DNA of 64,000 nucleotides, from assembly GCA_008729055.1 (NCBI GenBank), contig SDUX01000005.1, forward strand, positions 62,001-126,000, read 5' to 3'. The translations under genes were made by a program, and so were the position numbers. The notes beneath the pieces were generated by a model that was not told the DNA's origin, did not search any database, and saw only the letters and a list, made by a program, of their open reading frames with translations. Of this stretch, positions 1-11,131 are shown in pieces (within the stretch, counting starts at the first letter, position 1; each line of letters opens with the position of its first letter). This DNA is from Pyropia haitanensis. Taxonomy: Eukaryota > Rhodophyta > Bangiophyceae > Bangiales > Bangiaceae.

Positions 1-840
1 GGCGGTAGCGGCCGCTACCGCGGCGGGCAAAGCGGCCGCTGAGGGCGGCGGCGGCGGCCGGTGCCGCCGCGGCGGGCGTGGCGGCGTCGGCGGCCGCGGG
101 CGGCGGCGGGCGGCAGTGGCGGCGGCGGGGCCAGCGATGGCAGCGGCGGCGGGGGGCGACAGCGGCGGCCGGCGCCGCTATGGCGGGCGCAGCGGCGGCG
201 ACCGACAGCGGCGGCGGCCGGCGCCGCCGCCGCGGGAGCAGTGGCGGAGGCCGGCGGCGGCGGCAGCCGGCGCCGCCACGGCGGGAGCAGCGGCGGCGGC
301 CGGCGGGGGCAGCGGCGGCGGCCGGCGGCGGCAGCGGCGGCAGCGACCGCGGCGGCGGAGAAGCAGGGGTAGCGGCGGCGGGGAGGGGCGGCGGCGGCGG
401 CCCCCGCCGCCGCGGGAGCAGCGGCGGCCGCCGCCACCGCCGCGGGAGCAGCGGCGGCACGGAGCGGCGGCGGCAGCTAGCGCCGCCGCGGCGGCGGCGG
501 CGGCGGCGGGCGGCGTGGGCAGCGACGGCGGCCGCAGCGGCGGCGGCGGGGCAGCAAGAGCAGCGGCGGAGGGGGGCGGCGGCGGCAGCCGGCGCGGCCG
601 CGGCGGGAGCAGCGGCGGCGGTCGGCCGAGTCAGCGACCGCAGCCGCCGCAGCGGCAGGGGCAGCGGGGGCAGCGTCGGCGGGGGGCGGCGGCGGCGGTC
701 GCCGCTGCCGCGGCGGGGGCACCGGTTACGGGGGCAGCCGTGACGGGGAGCGCTGGCGCCGACCGCGACGGCGACCGCGGCGGCGGGGGCAGCGGTTGCG
801 GGTGGCGGTGGCTGCCGCGGCCGCCGCGGGGGGGCAGCGG
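1..840. repeat. G-rich GGC-type low-complexity tract
   Basis: Almost pure GGC/GCGGC/GGCAGC-type sequence. All six frames are open simply because stop codons need A and T, so the long frames here are not believed. Composition and strand bias (G-rich on the + strand) match the right-hand tracts of the two palindromic loci at 7640-9290 and 62585-63990, so this may be the right arm of a third copy cut by the window edge. Confidence 0.75.
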
Positions 841-853
841 CGATATGGGGCTG

Positions 854-932
854 CACATGGCGCGCTCTTTCGCGGACGCACTGTCATCGCGGCCCAGAGG
901 GCCACATGGCGCGATTTTCGCGGACGCACTGT
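854..932. repeat. pair of ~30-bp direct repeats at tract edge
   Basis: Units at about 854-884 and 903-932 share CACATGGCGCG followed, after three variable bases, by TTCGCGGACGCACTGT. They are separated by 18 bp and lie exactly where the GGC tract gives way to ordinary sequence. Confidence 0.8.
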
Positions 933-1648
933 AGTCGAACTGGGCGCGGCTAGAATCCTTCGTTCGAAGTGACCTTGGGTGTGCTACTTTCTTGTTTTGT
1001 GCTGCGCTCTCAGGCGCCGTCGCGGGTGCGCGGGCGTGCTGAGGAGCGCTGAGGAGCCAGCATCCAGCCCCACCATGTGAAAATTTCACAGGGTGGACCT
1101 ACATCTCGTTTCCTGTATGGGGCAGACGGCCGTCGATCTAGACTGCCAGGCCGCTGCCTCGAACGCCCCTTCACTACCCAGCCCTTGTCAGGACCTCGGC
1201 GATAGGGAGTAAAGAGGGGTCCGATCTGGCAGCCCCGTCCAAGACAGGCACGCCGCCGCCTCTTTTAACGGCCCGGCGGACGAGGCCCTACCAACGGTCG
1301 GCGGCTTTGAGCATCCAAACGCGCCCCCGCACCCTGCCGCGCCGCGCCACCTGTTGTGGCCCGTGTGCGGTGCGGAAGGCAAACTGGACACGGCGCTGGC
1401 TGCCATCGACGATCAAATAGATGACTCCTAGTCAAAACCCCCCCCCGTTCAAGGTTGCGTGAGGGTATCCTAACGCTCCTATTGTCACGTCGAGACGCAC
1501 GGCCAACCTCGTCGGAGCGCAACACTCGGTGCAGTTGCTGCCGTCCGCTTCGTACGTGCCGCCCGCAGCCCAGCTAGTCCGCAGTCCATTCGTTGCACCC
1601 CTATCCTTTGTCAGCCGGCGACGTCTCTGCTTTCCAGCTCGTGTACCG
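933..1648. other. intergenic, no gene recognised
   Basis: Moderate-GC sequence with only short frames. It must hold the promoter of the membrane-protein gene starting at 1649, but no TATA box or other convincing site is visible. Confidence 0.5.
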
Positions 1649-4126
1649 ATGGACGGTCCATCTCCGTACCCCTTCCCAGACGGACGCGGCTTCATGCGTT
1701 CGGGGGCGACCTTCTATTGCTCACCAGCTGTCCTGGCGGCGGGCGTGGCAATCGTTTTGACGACAGCTACGGTCACCGCGGTCGCTGCCGCTGCCGCACA
1801 AGGTGACTCCGACCACGGAGGTATCATCCCCTTCCCTGAGCCTCCCAAAGAGGTGGCTCACCTGGGGGGCTTTCACACGATTTCCGCCCTCGCCTGCGAT
1901 CCCCGCCGCCCGACGGTCTCGGCAGATGGCCGCCGCGGTGTGACAGTGCGCCTGCCCGGCACAACCGCGCCGGTATGGTTGGCCCGCGGAAACCTAACGT
2001 GCGACGCCCCTATATTGGATGTGGCCACATTGGCCGGCGTGGCCGCCGCTGCCGCTGGCTCCATTGCCACCAACGAGACCGCAGCGGCAACTCCCTTCAG
2101 CACCTGTCCTGTGCGCGCTGCTGACAGGCTCGCCTCGGAAGAGGACCGCACGGACTGGATACCCGGAGTTGCGGGAGCGGCGAGGGAGCGTGTCGAAACT
2201 CTTACTCCCGACGGTTCTCGCACCGGGGACGATGGATTCGGACGGGATCTATTTCAAGAGCTGCACGTCTTGCGGCTTCTCACTCTGCTCCGCAACACGG
2301 CCTTTGGAGCTGTGATTCGGCGCACGTCGGGCACCTACGACATCGCTTCGGTGGTCCGCGGAGATGCGCTTTTGTGTGCCGACGAACAGTGCCGTCTTGG
2401 TTACGCGGTCGACATGGCCGGCGGTGTGCCTCAATACTCACAGCCGGCAACCTCAGGGACGCCAGCAGTACGACGGGTGGCGACGATAGCACTCGCCCGC
2501 CGCGGCTCCGCGACCCCCCAATCCGTGCTCGACTCGGATACGAGTCTCTTGTCTCTGGGCCGAGCAGTGCTGGCCGATCCCGGCCGTTTCTCCAAGAGCG
2601 CGTCGCTGCTGCGCGCCATGAGAGCCCGCATCCACTTGCGCGTGTGGCCATCAGGGCGGCAATCCGATGTCCTGCCTTCGCCCTTCGAGAGATTCCGCTG
2701 GGGTACTTCAAACGGTTCTACGACCCTACCGATTCCCTGGCTGCAGGCTATTGCGTACGTTCTGTGCGCACGTCCCGCTGGGTCCTTCGTGTGGGACCCT
2801 TCGCGGCTGTGTGCGGGGCTGATAGAGACACCTTCTTCCTCGGCTGCATACGGGAACAACGCCAACGCGACCGTGGATGGGGTGACGGTTTCGACGCAGA
2901 CCATCCCTGCTGATTATGGCCGTGGGGTGTCATGGACACTTGCGTCTCGCATTGGCACTCCGACACTCAATCAGATAGTGCGGAGCGCGATGTCTAACAC
3001 GTCATGGCTGCACAAGCTCCCACTGGGGTATTCAATTCAATTTGTGGGCGAGTCGAACGCAACTCAGAAGCCACCCGCCGTGCTTGTCGAGGGTCCGTGC
3101 TGGCTTGCCGGCCTCGGCGAACGGGAGGTCAACCCCGGCAGCACCGACGAGCAAGCCCTGGCCGGCCGCTACCGACGCAAGTATGTGAGTGTCAGTCCGG
3201 CTGGGCCATCCGAGTGGCCAGGGACGGGCCTCAGCGAGGCGGGCCACCTCCAGTGGCTAGCTGGACTCACAGAGACTTACGACAGAGGGGTCCTGGGCAA
3301 GGATCCCCCCGCGAACCCGACGACCAACGCGGAGCTCATCCTGGCCGGTGTTGTTGTTCTCCCCGAGCTGATCGCTCTCGTCGAGCTCCTCATCAGTACC
3401 CGCGACTGGCGTCGACGTGACCTGCTGGTGCTGCTCCTCATCTTCTTGTCAGGGCTGGCCTCTCTCGGCGGCGCAATCTCGCTGGCCTTACGCGAGGCTG
3501 CGGGTGCCCGATGGCGTGCCGCCGGAGTGCGCACTCGCCTCGATACGGACCCGGTGGGGCGTGGGGAGAGCGTCATCGGCAAGCGAGCTCTCCGCACGGA
3601 GTTGCTTGTCCTTGCCGCCCGCACGGGCTACCGCCCGGCCGAGACGAGGAGGGTTGCCGTCGCATTGGGTTCTACTTATCTGACTGTCTCGGTGGCCGTT
3701 GCCGGCTGTGTGTGGTGGCTGAGGCGCGTACAGCCAACTACTTTCACAGACCTTACCGGCCAGTTTTGGGGTGGGATTGTTGGCGGTCATACCGGCGGCG
3801 GTGGCGGCACGAGTAGCGACGGAGGCGGTGACGGGGCCTTGAAGGCTCGCCTGGTGGCGGCCGCGGTCAAAGCCCGCCATGAGTGGCAGCCCAGCCGGTG
3901 GCTGCCGTCGCTGTGGAGGGGGCGGATGACCCCTGCTCCGTCTTCCTCTCCCCCGCACTCTGTGACGCCATCGTCGGCACCGCCGGCAGCTGCCGCCTCG
4001 CCATTGCCGCTGCCCGGGTCGTCACGGGGGCCTGTCCGCCGATTCGGAGGCGGCGCTCGGACACCCGCCTCACCCGCGCCTTCAGAGGCAGCCACGCCCG
4101 TGTCTCCCCGTCCCGCTTCCGAGTAG
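1649..4126 (+). CDS. orphan secreted/membrane glycoprotein
   Basis: I do not recognise this 825-aa protein. The frame is open to 1529, but that upstream start would be GTG; 1649 is the first ATG and puts a hydrophobic segment (about residues 22-50, ending in an alanine run) in signal-peptide or signal-anchor position. A long ectodomain of roughly 550 residues follows, with several N-glycosylation sequons (NETA, NGST, NATV, NTSW, NATQ) and scattered cysteines. Near the C-terminus are about three transmembrane helices: ELILAGVVVLPELIALVELL, a second around LLVLLLIFLSGLASLGG, and a third around YLTVSVAVAGCVWWL. The tail is Ser/Pro-rich and probably cytoplasmic. Codon use and residue variety are far more normal than in the flanking tracts, which supports real coding. 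It could be a lineage-specific cell-surface family. No catalytic motif is visible. Confidence 0.75.
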   Translation: MDGPSPYPFPDGRGFMRSGATFYCSPAVLAAGVAIVLTTATVTAVAAAAAQGDSDHGGIIPFPEPPKEVAHLGGFHTISALACDPRRPTVSADGRRGVTVRLPGTTAPVWLARGNLTCDAPILDVATLAGVAAAAAGSIATNETAAATPFSTCPVRAADRLASEEDRTDWIPGVAGAARERVETLTPDGSRTGDDGFGRDLFQELHVLRLLTLLRNTAFGAVIRRTSGTYDIASVVRGDALLCADEQCRLGYAVDMAGGVPQYSQPATSGTPAVRRVATIALARRGSATPQSVLDSDTSLLSLGRAVLADPGRFSKSASLLRAMRARIHLRVWPSGRQSDVLPSPFERFRWGTSNGSTTLPIPWLQAIAYVLCARPAGSFVWDPSRLCAGLIETPSSSAAYGNNANATVDGVTVSTQTIPADYGRGVSWTLASRIGTPTLNQIVRSAMSNTSWLHKLPLGYSIQFVGESNATQKPPAVLVEGPCWLAGLGEREVNPGSTDEQALAGRYRRKYVSVSPAGPSEWPGTGLSEAGHLQWLAGLTETYDRGVLGKDPPANPTTNAELILAGVVVLPELIALVELLISTRDWRRRDLLVLLLIFLSGLASLGGAISLALREAAGARWRAAGVRTRLDTDPVGRGESVIGKRALRTELLVLAARTGYRPAETRRVAVALGSTYLTVSVAVAGCVWWLRRVQPTTFTDLTGQFWGGIVGGHTGGGGGTSSDGGGDGALKARLVAAAVKARHEWQPSRWLPSLWRGRMTPAPSSSPPHSVTPSSAPPAAAASPLPLPGSSRGPVRRFGGGARTPASPAPSEAATPVSPRPASE

Positions 4127-4599
4127 CGGCTGCGGCATCCGCGTTTGACACGGTGAGCAGGGGCTACTCGTTGATTCGCTCGTACTGCCTGTGGTCCCTC
4201 TATCCTGCCTGTTCAACTGTACGGCGACATGCTACTGCCTGTGCTCCCCCCATATTTCCTGTTCAACCGCACGGCTAGATGCCATCACACTGCGTGCAAA
4301 AGAAGACCCCTAGTAGCCAATAGTCACGCTTTAAGCAGACACATTCTATGACCGCCCCATGTGTTCCACCGCTGTCGCCACCGCCGAACGCTATCCCTCT
4401 CTCCGCCATCGTCGCCGACAACGTCCCGCCCCCCTTCTGTCTCTCTAGACACCACCACGACCACCACCATATCCCCAATATCCTGCCAGTCTCAACGCCA
4501 ACCCAGTCGCAATCCGCCCCCCCCAAGTGAAGCACCGTCAAGGCCGCCGCCAATCCTTCCCTTACCGCCGTCACCGCCATTACCTTCCCGTCACTGCTC
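4127..4599. other. intergenic, no gene recognised
   Basis: 3' flank of the membrane-protein gene, grading into Pro/Ser-codon-like C-rich sequence at the left edge of the GCC tract. Frames here run into the tract and are not credible. Confidence 0.45.
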
Positions 4600-6745
4600 C
4601 CACAGTAGCAACACGCTCAGCGCCGCCGCCGGCTGCGCCGGCTGCCGCACCCAGGGAGAACCCGCCCCGCGCGCAAGACACCCCGTGGCGGCCGGCAGCG
4701 CCGTGGCGGCGGCATCCACGGCGGCCGCCGCGGCAGCAGCGGTGCGCAGCGGGCGCCGAACGACCATCCTCCCGTTGGCAGCAAGGACGGGTGTAGCGGT
4801 GAAGGACGCGGTGGGGGTGGTGGCCGTCCCCGCAGCTGGCCGAGTCGTCTCCGCAAATAGGGCAGCACAGAGCGCGGCGGCGGCCCGAGCGCATGGCGGC
4901 GCGCGCGCCACCATCGCGGCGGCAATGTCAGGCGGTGCATCAGCGGTGCGCAGCTGGGCGTGTACCGTTGCCGTCGATGCTGCGAGCAGCCGGCCATCCC
5001 CAGCCGTGACCGGCGGCCCGCGGGGCCGCCGGCGCCGCCGCCGACCGCGGCAGCACCCGCCGCGGCGGGCCGCGGCGGCCGCACGGCGTGTGCAGCGGCG
5101 GGCTCGCGTCGGGGGACTCGCTGCCGCCCGTCGCGTCGCCGCCAGCGGGCGGCCGCGGGGGAGGGGCGTGGCGGCGCGAGCTCTGCCGCCGGCCGCCGCC
5201 GCGCCACCGCGAGACGCACACCACGCGCCTTGCCGCCCGCCTCCCCATCGCGCCCCCGCCGGCGATGCTGCCGATGCTGCCGTCGCCAATGCTGCCGCCG
5301 CACTCGCCGCCGCTGCACTTGCCGCCGCCGCCGCCGTCAACGCAGTGGCGGCGGCGGTGGCAGGGGCAGTGACGGCGGCGCGCGCTGCGGTCGTGCCGGC
5401 CCCAACGGCAGCAACCGCGGTGGCCAGGCGAACAGGGCCCGCGGCGCCGGCGCGGCCGCGGGTGGCGCTGCCGTCCCCGCAAGCCGCGGGACAAGGCGGG
5501 GCCGTCCATGGACGCGGCCTACCGAGGCGAGCTCGCCGCGTCCGACGAGGAGGCGGTGCGGGCGGTGGCCAGGGCGGCCGCCCCCGCCCCCGCCCCCTCC
5601 GCCGCCGCTGCGGGCTGCCGTTGCCGCCTGCCGCCGCCACCCCGGCCACCGCAGCTCCCGGCTGTTGCCCTTCCCGCCCCGCCGTCGGCTGCCAGCTGCC
5701 CATACGGCGCCCACCTGCCAGCTCCGCCCCTATCGCCGCCGCCCCCGCCGCCGCGGCCGCGTCCCGGCGCCACCTACACCAGCCGTCTGCTGCCATGGCC
5801 GTCACTCCCGCCGCCGCCGCCGCCGCCGCCGCCTCCGCCGGCTTGCTGGAGCCGCGGCTGCCGCTGCCGCCGCCGCCGCCGCGGCCGGCCTCCGCCCTGG
5901 CTAAGGGCTACCGCCCCCGCCGGGCGGCCGCCGCTCCGGCCGCTTGCCGCCGCCGCCGCCGCCGCCAGTTACCGCCGCCGCCGGCTACCGCCGCCACCGG
6001 GCGGCCGCCTCCCTGGCCGCTGCCGCTGCCGCCACCGCCGCCGCCGCGGCTGGCCGCTGCCCGAAGGATGCCGCCGCCCGCGGGCCGCCGCCGTGACGGT
6101 TTCCGCCGCCTGCGGGCTGCCGCCGCCGGCCGGCGGCTGGGCCAGCTGCCGGCCGGCTGCCGCCCAGACCGGCGCACTCGCCGCCGCCACCCCTGCCGGG
6201 TGAATGGCGCCTCGGCTGCAGCTGCCGCCGCTGCTGTCACGGCTGACCGCCGCCGCGTCTTCCGCCACCCCAGCGCCTGCCACCGCCGTCGCCCCTGGCC
6301 ACCAATGCCGTCGCAGCCTCCGCCGCCGCCGCCCGCCACTGCCGCCGCTGGTGCCCCCGTCGCCGCGGTGGCGGCCGCCGCCGCTGCCTTCGCCCCCGCC
6401 GCGGCGGCACCGGCCGCCGCCGCCGCCCCCAGCGGTCGCTCTGACTGCCGCGGTAGCGTCCGCTACCGCCCGCCACCGCATCCCCTGCGGCTGCAGTTGC
6501 GGTCGCGGCGGCGGCCGCCGCCGCAGCCCCCTGCCGTCGCTGCCCTCGTGGCGGCAGCGGCGGCCGCCGCCCGCCACCACTGCGCCTGAGGCCGCGGCCG
6601 CCGCAGCTATGGCGGCGGGCACGGCGGCGCCCATATCCCGTTCTCCGCCGCCGCTACCTTCGCTGCGGCGGCGGCGGCCGCCGCCCGCCACTGCTGCTTC
6701 CGTGGGCACGGACCATGCCGCGGCTAGCAGCCGCCGGCGCCGCGG
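4600..6745. repeat. C-rich GCC-type tract, left arm of locus 1
   Basis: About 2.1 kb of GCC/CGCCGC/GCTGCCG sequence with C strongly exceeding G on the + strand. A 742-codon frame crosses it, but every other frame is nearly as open and the product would be Ala/Pro/Arg runs, so I treat it as non-coding repeat. Confidence 0.7.
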
Positions 6746-6753
6746 GCTGCTGT

Positions 6754-6826
6754 CCCCCTCCGTGATCTCGTGGTGGAGTGTTGGCGAACAGAGACCCCCC
6801 TCCGTGATCTCGCGGTGGAGTGTTGG
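6754..6826. repeat. two 31-bp near-identical direct repeats
   Basis: Units at about 6754-6784 and 6796-6826 share CCCCCTCCGTGATCTCG then GGTGGAGTGTTGG, with a single T/C difference and 11 bp between. They lie at the inner edge of the left tract of locus 1. Confidence 0.85.
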
Positions 6827-7639
6827 AGACTTGAGGCAAGCGTGGATGGTGGGGGGGGGAAAGGGATGAGCGGCGGCGAGACGACACGGGTGACCTGCTA
6901 CCCAAATAGCACGCCGATGTATTTGATGGGAAGTACTTCCGTAGCGATTATTAAACAGAGAAGCAACAGTACATACTCTTCAGACTGCCTGCACAATCGA
7001 TTGCGTTCTGTTGGAGCGCGGACCATTGGGGACGCCATGAAGTCACAGCAGACGCTGTTTCACCGTCACCAGCGCCCGCGAACGGTGGAACCGAGGGGGG
7101 ATGGTGAAAGCATTGTATCCGTCCATGGGGTCGTTGGGGGCTCTGCTCTAGAAGACTTCTGCAGAACCGCACTCAAAACTGAATAGAACAAGTAAAAACG
7201 GCCTATGTTTCCAGCCGGCCTGCTGGGTGGCCGGGAACTGGTGAAGCCGGCGACAGGGCGGGGAGGAGGGGGGCCTCAAACGCCAGCGCTTCAACCGCTT
7301 GCGTCACAGCAGTCGCGCGAGTCGCTGACCAGGTTAAGTGCCACGTCAAAATCTGTACTCGTCTATCCAACAATGTTGACTTCCAGAAGCACTCCTTAAG
7401 TCGGATGGCTAAGATCGTGTGACAGCCTATCACATGAGACGAGTGGCGCATTTGATTCTCCAGAGAAGCCACGAAATGTGAGCCAAGTAGGGGGTCCATG
7501 TATTGTTCTCAGTTGAGTATCTAGCAGAGCATTTTTCAACTTCAAGTACCTCTGTGTAAGAGCTGGGTTGCTGGTCCCCAGTTGTGTTACCGTCCGCTCC
7601 CCCTTCCCCCCGCCACCGTCGTCTGGCCCTGTCCTCCAA

Positions 7640-9290
7640 CTCCTTCCCACGAGGTGGCGGAGGGAGACGGAAGCTCGCGGCGGTGGCGTCGGCCGCCGGC
7701 CGCGGCTGTGCCGGCAGGGGGGGCAGGCGGCAGGCCGCGGCGGCGGGTGACGGGAGCGGTAGCGAGCGCCGGCGGCGGCCAGCCGCCCCGACCGGTGGCG
7801 GCCGCCGGCCGCGGTGGCAGCGAGGGAGGGAGCGGCGACGTGCGTCAGCTATAGCTGGCCGCGGCGGCGACGGAAGGGGGAAGAGCGGCAGCCCACGGCG
7901 GCGACGAGGGAGGGGGCGGCGGCGCGCGGCGGCGCTAGCCGGTCGCCTATGAAGGAGGCGGCAGCCAGCAGCAGATGCTATCCGCCAGCGACAGCCGGCG
8001 GCAGCGTGCAGAGGCGGAACTCGGCAACGTCGGCGGTGACGGGGGCGGGCTGGTCGCCTGCGGCCGCCAGAGTGGGTGGCGGCAGCGCACGGCAGCGGTG
8101 GAGGGCCACCCTGTCCGGTGGGGGCGGCGGCAACAGCCGGCAGCAGCAGCTAGCGGCCTGTAACAAACCGCGCAGCTGTGGGCGGCGGTGGCGGGAGCGA
8201 GGGCGGAGCCCGCAGCGGGCGGGGGATGCGGCTGCCAGTGGCGACGGCGGAAGCGGGGGCGGCGGTCCGGGCGCGCACGGCCGCCCGAAGCTACGGCGGG
8301 GGCCGCGGAGGCGGCGAGAGCAGCGGTCAGGAGCGGCGGGGGCGCGGGGGCCAGCTACCCGCGGTGGCAGCGGCGGCGAGGGCTGGGGCCGCCGCCCGCC
8401 CCGGCGACGGGGGCTGAGGCCGGGGCCGAGGCCGCCTCGCGGGGCAGCTGCACAAGGCGAGGGCGGGGGAGCAAGCGGGGGCAGCCGCGGCTGGGGCGGG
8501 GGCAGACGGCGGCTGCCAGCGGGGGCGGTGGCTGGCAAAGCAGGCTGTGGCGGCAGCGGCGGCGGCGGCAGCAGCAGAGGGGGTGGCTGGGGCAGGCGCC
8601 CGCGGGAGCGGCGAGAGCGCTGGCGGGGCGGCAGCCGGTTGGCCGCCGGCCGGGCAGCCGGCCGCCGGCAGCAACCCACGAGCGGCGGCAGCCGGCAGGC
8701 GGCGGCAGCCAGCAGGCGACGGCAGCCTGCAGGCGGCGATGGGCTGAAGCTACAACTCTGGCCGGCCGGCCGGAGCGGCGACCGGCCGGCGGCGGCGGCA
8801 GCCCCCGGTCAGGGCGGCGGGCGGCCGCGGCGGCGGCCGGCAGTCGGCAGCGGTGACGGCCTGCAGCTGGCAGTGGCGGCCGCCCGCGGGCGGCGGCAGC
8901 GGCGGCGGCACGCGCGCGGCGGCGGCGGCGGCGGCCGCCTGCGGCGGTGGCGGCAAGCCGGCGACCGCGGCGGGGGGGGGTAGGCGGCGGCGGCGGTCGG
9001 CAGCTAGCAGCGACGGCGGCCGGCGGCGGCCACCATAGGCAGCGGCGGCCGGCGGGCGGCCGCGGCGGCCGGCAGCCAAAGCAGGTGGGGGACGGGGGGC
9101 GGGGCGGCCAGCAGCCAGCAGCGGCGGCGGCCGGCGGCCGCCGCCTGCGGTGGCGGCGGCGGTGACAGCGGCTGCCGGCGGCGGCGGGGGCCGGGGCGGG
9201 GGCGGGGGTGGCCGGGACAGCCCGCGGCGGCCGGCGGCGCAGCCTGGGGGGGGGGGCGCGGCGGCCCGGGGGGGACGGGGCTTGGTGGCG
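7640..9290. repeat. G-rich GGC-type tract, right arm of locus 1
   Basis: About 1.65 kb built from GGCGGCAGC-like and GGCCGGCGGC-like motifs, G exceeding C on the + strand, mirror image of the 4600-6745 tract. Open frames up to 389 codons are compositional shadows. Potential G-quadruplex or slipped-hairpin DNA. Confidence 0.7.
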
Positions 9291-11131
9291 GGACGGTGGC
9301 GGGAAGGTGGAGGCGTGGTGGCGGGAGCATGGCATCGGCACCCGTCCGGGGCACTGGGGTAATGAATGCGACAGTACACAGGACGGTAAGTAGTGTAAAG
9401 TAGCGCCCGGAGCACACGTGGGACGTTGCGTCGTCGGCGGACGGGGGCTGGCATGAGGGGGGCCAGAGGCGTGGGTGGACCGGCACAGCGCATCCGCACG
9501 CGCTGCTGATCAGCATCTCCCTGGACAGTCTTTCTCCATTGCTGTGACATCCTTTCTTGGGCACGGTGCCTAGGACCAATGTAGGTCGATCGACGTTTCC
9601 GATGCGATCATCGCATGTGTCAGCATTCGATCGTCTTCACTGACCAATGAGAAGGCGAAAACGTGCTTCGGTCGGCGGGCTTACGGTCGACGCAAAAGGG
9701 GGGGGGGGTTGGGCAAGCTTTGACAAGTCCGTGACAAGCCATAATACGGAAGAACAGGCTTGTCATGGATCCCGCTTTAAGCACCACTGCTCTAGGCAAG
9801 TCCGCAGCCCATCGAAGGCCGAATCCGATGGGCCGGTACAGTAGCGAACGCGCGGAGGGTTGAGTTGCCGATGAGAGTCCGGGGGAAACGTGACGATGCC
9901 AGCCAGTGGTCAGTGACCCTCTGGCAGCATTTTTGGTGGCCGACCAGGCGCGACCGCATGCCCAGCTTCCAGTCACATTGACCCCCCCGCCTCAGCTTGT
10001 GGTCAGGAAGACCTTGGCAGGCCGGCTAGAGCGTGATCTCCGTTGAGCTGCGCCGCCCTTGACAGAGCCACGAGCGGCTCAACGGCATCGACCGCCAGCA
10101 CCTCGATCCGATTGGGTGGCCAGCCTCCACCCGGTGACTGCCCCGCGACGGCTGCTGTCCGGCACGGCCGCCACGCCCTCCGTCTGGGCACTCCCATTGG
10201 CTGTGCGCCTGCAGATACAAGCAGTCGGGGTGTGGTCGCCAGAGGGTTTGGGGTTTGTGCTTCCCCGCCGTTGAGGCCTGGGGGCGGGGGGGGGGAGGTT
10301 GTTCGCCGCCGCCGGAGGTGGTGTGCTGTCAGGGGGCCGCACGCGCATCCAGCCCGTGCGCGAGGGTGGGACCAGGCGGCCGCAGTCGCCACCACCTCCG
10401 GGGTCGGGAAAAAGACCTGCCCGCCGCCCCCTCCCTCTGGGGCACTCTCGTCACACGACCAGCCCCACCCCGCTCGCTGACTCTGCCTGGCGCCCCCCCG
10501 TCGGCCCACCTCCGGCAGGCCATGTTCCACATGTCCTGCGTGCCACGCCGCAACGCACCCCCGACCTGCCCGACGCGGCCAAGTGCATGGATGCCATGCG
10601 TGCCAGCGCGGGGTCGCCGGCGTCTGCGCCAGGCCCGCCGCGGCGGCGCGCTTGAGTTCGTTTGCCTGCGGCAGCGTGGGCGGCGGGGGGGGGAGGGAGC
10701 GGTGGCGTGCAGCCGCCGCCCGCTGCCGCCGCCCGTGCCGCCGCCCAAATTTTGGGCCGCGGCAGCCTGCGCCGCGCACAGCGTGACCCGCCGCCCCGAC
10801 CGCCACCGCCTTGACCGCCCGTGCGCGTGGTCGCCCGACTCCACGAACTTCGCCGCCCCGCACCCCCCTCACGCCGCTGGCCCGTGCGGGCATCGCGGTG
10901 ACCACCGACGACCTGCCACCGTGCCCGTCTGGTGGTGAGAGTGACCTCCAATTCCCAGACACGCCCCGGCTGCTCCGCCGCAGCTCCGAAACGCTGTTGT
11001 TGGCGGCATCGGGCCGGCAGGGTGCGCGGCTGGCGCGTCTTTCCCCGCCCCCTTTTTTTTTGAGCCGCGGCCACCCTACCCCCTCTCATCCCCACCCCAC
11101 TCTCCCCACGTCTCGCCCTTGTTCGGCGATC
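9291..11131. other. intergenic, no gene established
   Basis: From 9291 to about 10000 the sequence is of mixed composition with no credible frame. From 10000 to 10960 long frames overlap on both strands (319 codons on the minus strand); their products are Ala/Gly/Arg/Pro-rich without domains. The 3' end of the minus frame reads EVLAVDAVEPLVALSRAAQL, faintly like a SAM-methyltransferase loop, but nothing upstream supports it. The stretch before 11132 is pyrimidine-rich and probably the leader of the bZIP-like gene. Confidence 0.4.

Larger units (their letters stand above)
4600..9290. mobile_element. palindromic GC-tract element, locus 1
   Basis: Layout is GCC tract (about 4600-6745), inverted junction (about 6750-6985), unique core (about 6950-7640), GGC tract (about 7640-9290). 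The core is a diverged direct copy of 62000-62590 and an inverted copy of 60000-60600: all three carry GCGTTCTG or CTCCAACAG-type motifs, GGCGGGGAGGAGGGGGG-like purine blocks, GCCAGCGCTTCAAC-like blocks and end at ACCTCTG(T/C)GT before the tract. The reverse complement of 6820-6985 resembles the core end (ATGTAYTGTT, then GGGTWGCWGGTC), so the left side is an inverted but shortened arm. No protein is convincingly encoded. Class unknown; boundaries approximate and no target-site duplication found. Confidence 0.55.

Noticed and set aside
1529..1648. GTG-initiated extension of the membrane-protein gene
   Set aside because: A eukaryotic gene should start at ATG; 1649 also positions the signal peptide correctly.
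4361..6589. 742-codon open frame in the GCC tract
   Set aside because: All frames are open, the product is Ala/Pro/Arg runs, and the tract is shared as repeat with locus 2.
7814..8983. 389-codon frame in the right tract of locus 1
   Set aside because: Same reason: compositional openness without conserved residues.
10003..10962. Minus-strand 319-codon frame with EVLAVDAVEPLVALSRAAQL near its end
   Set aside because: Slight resemblance to a SAM-methyltransferase loop, but the glycine-rich motif that should precede it is absent and frames overlap on both strands.
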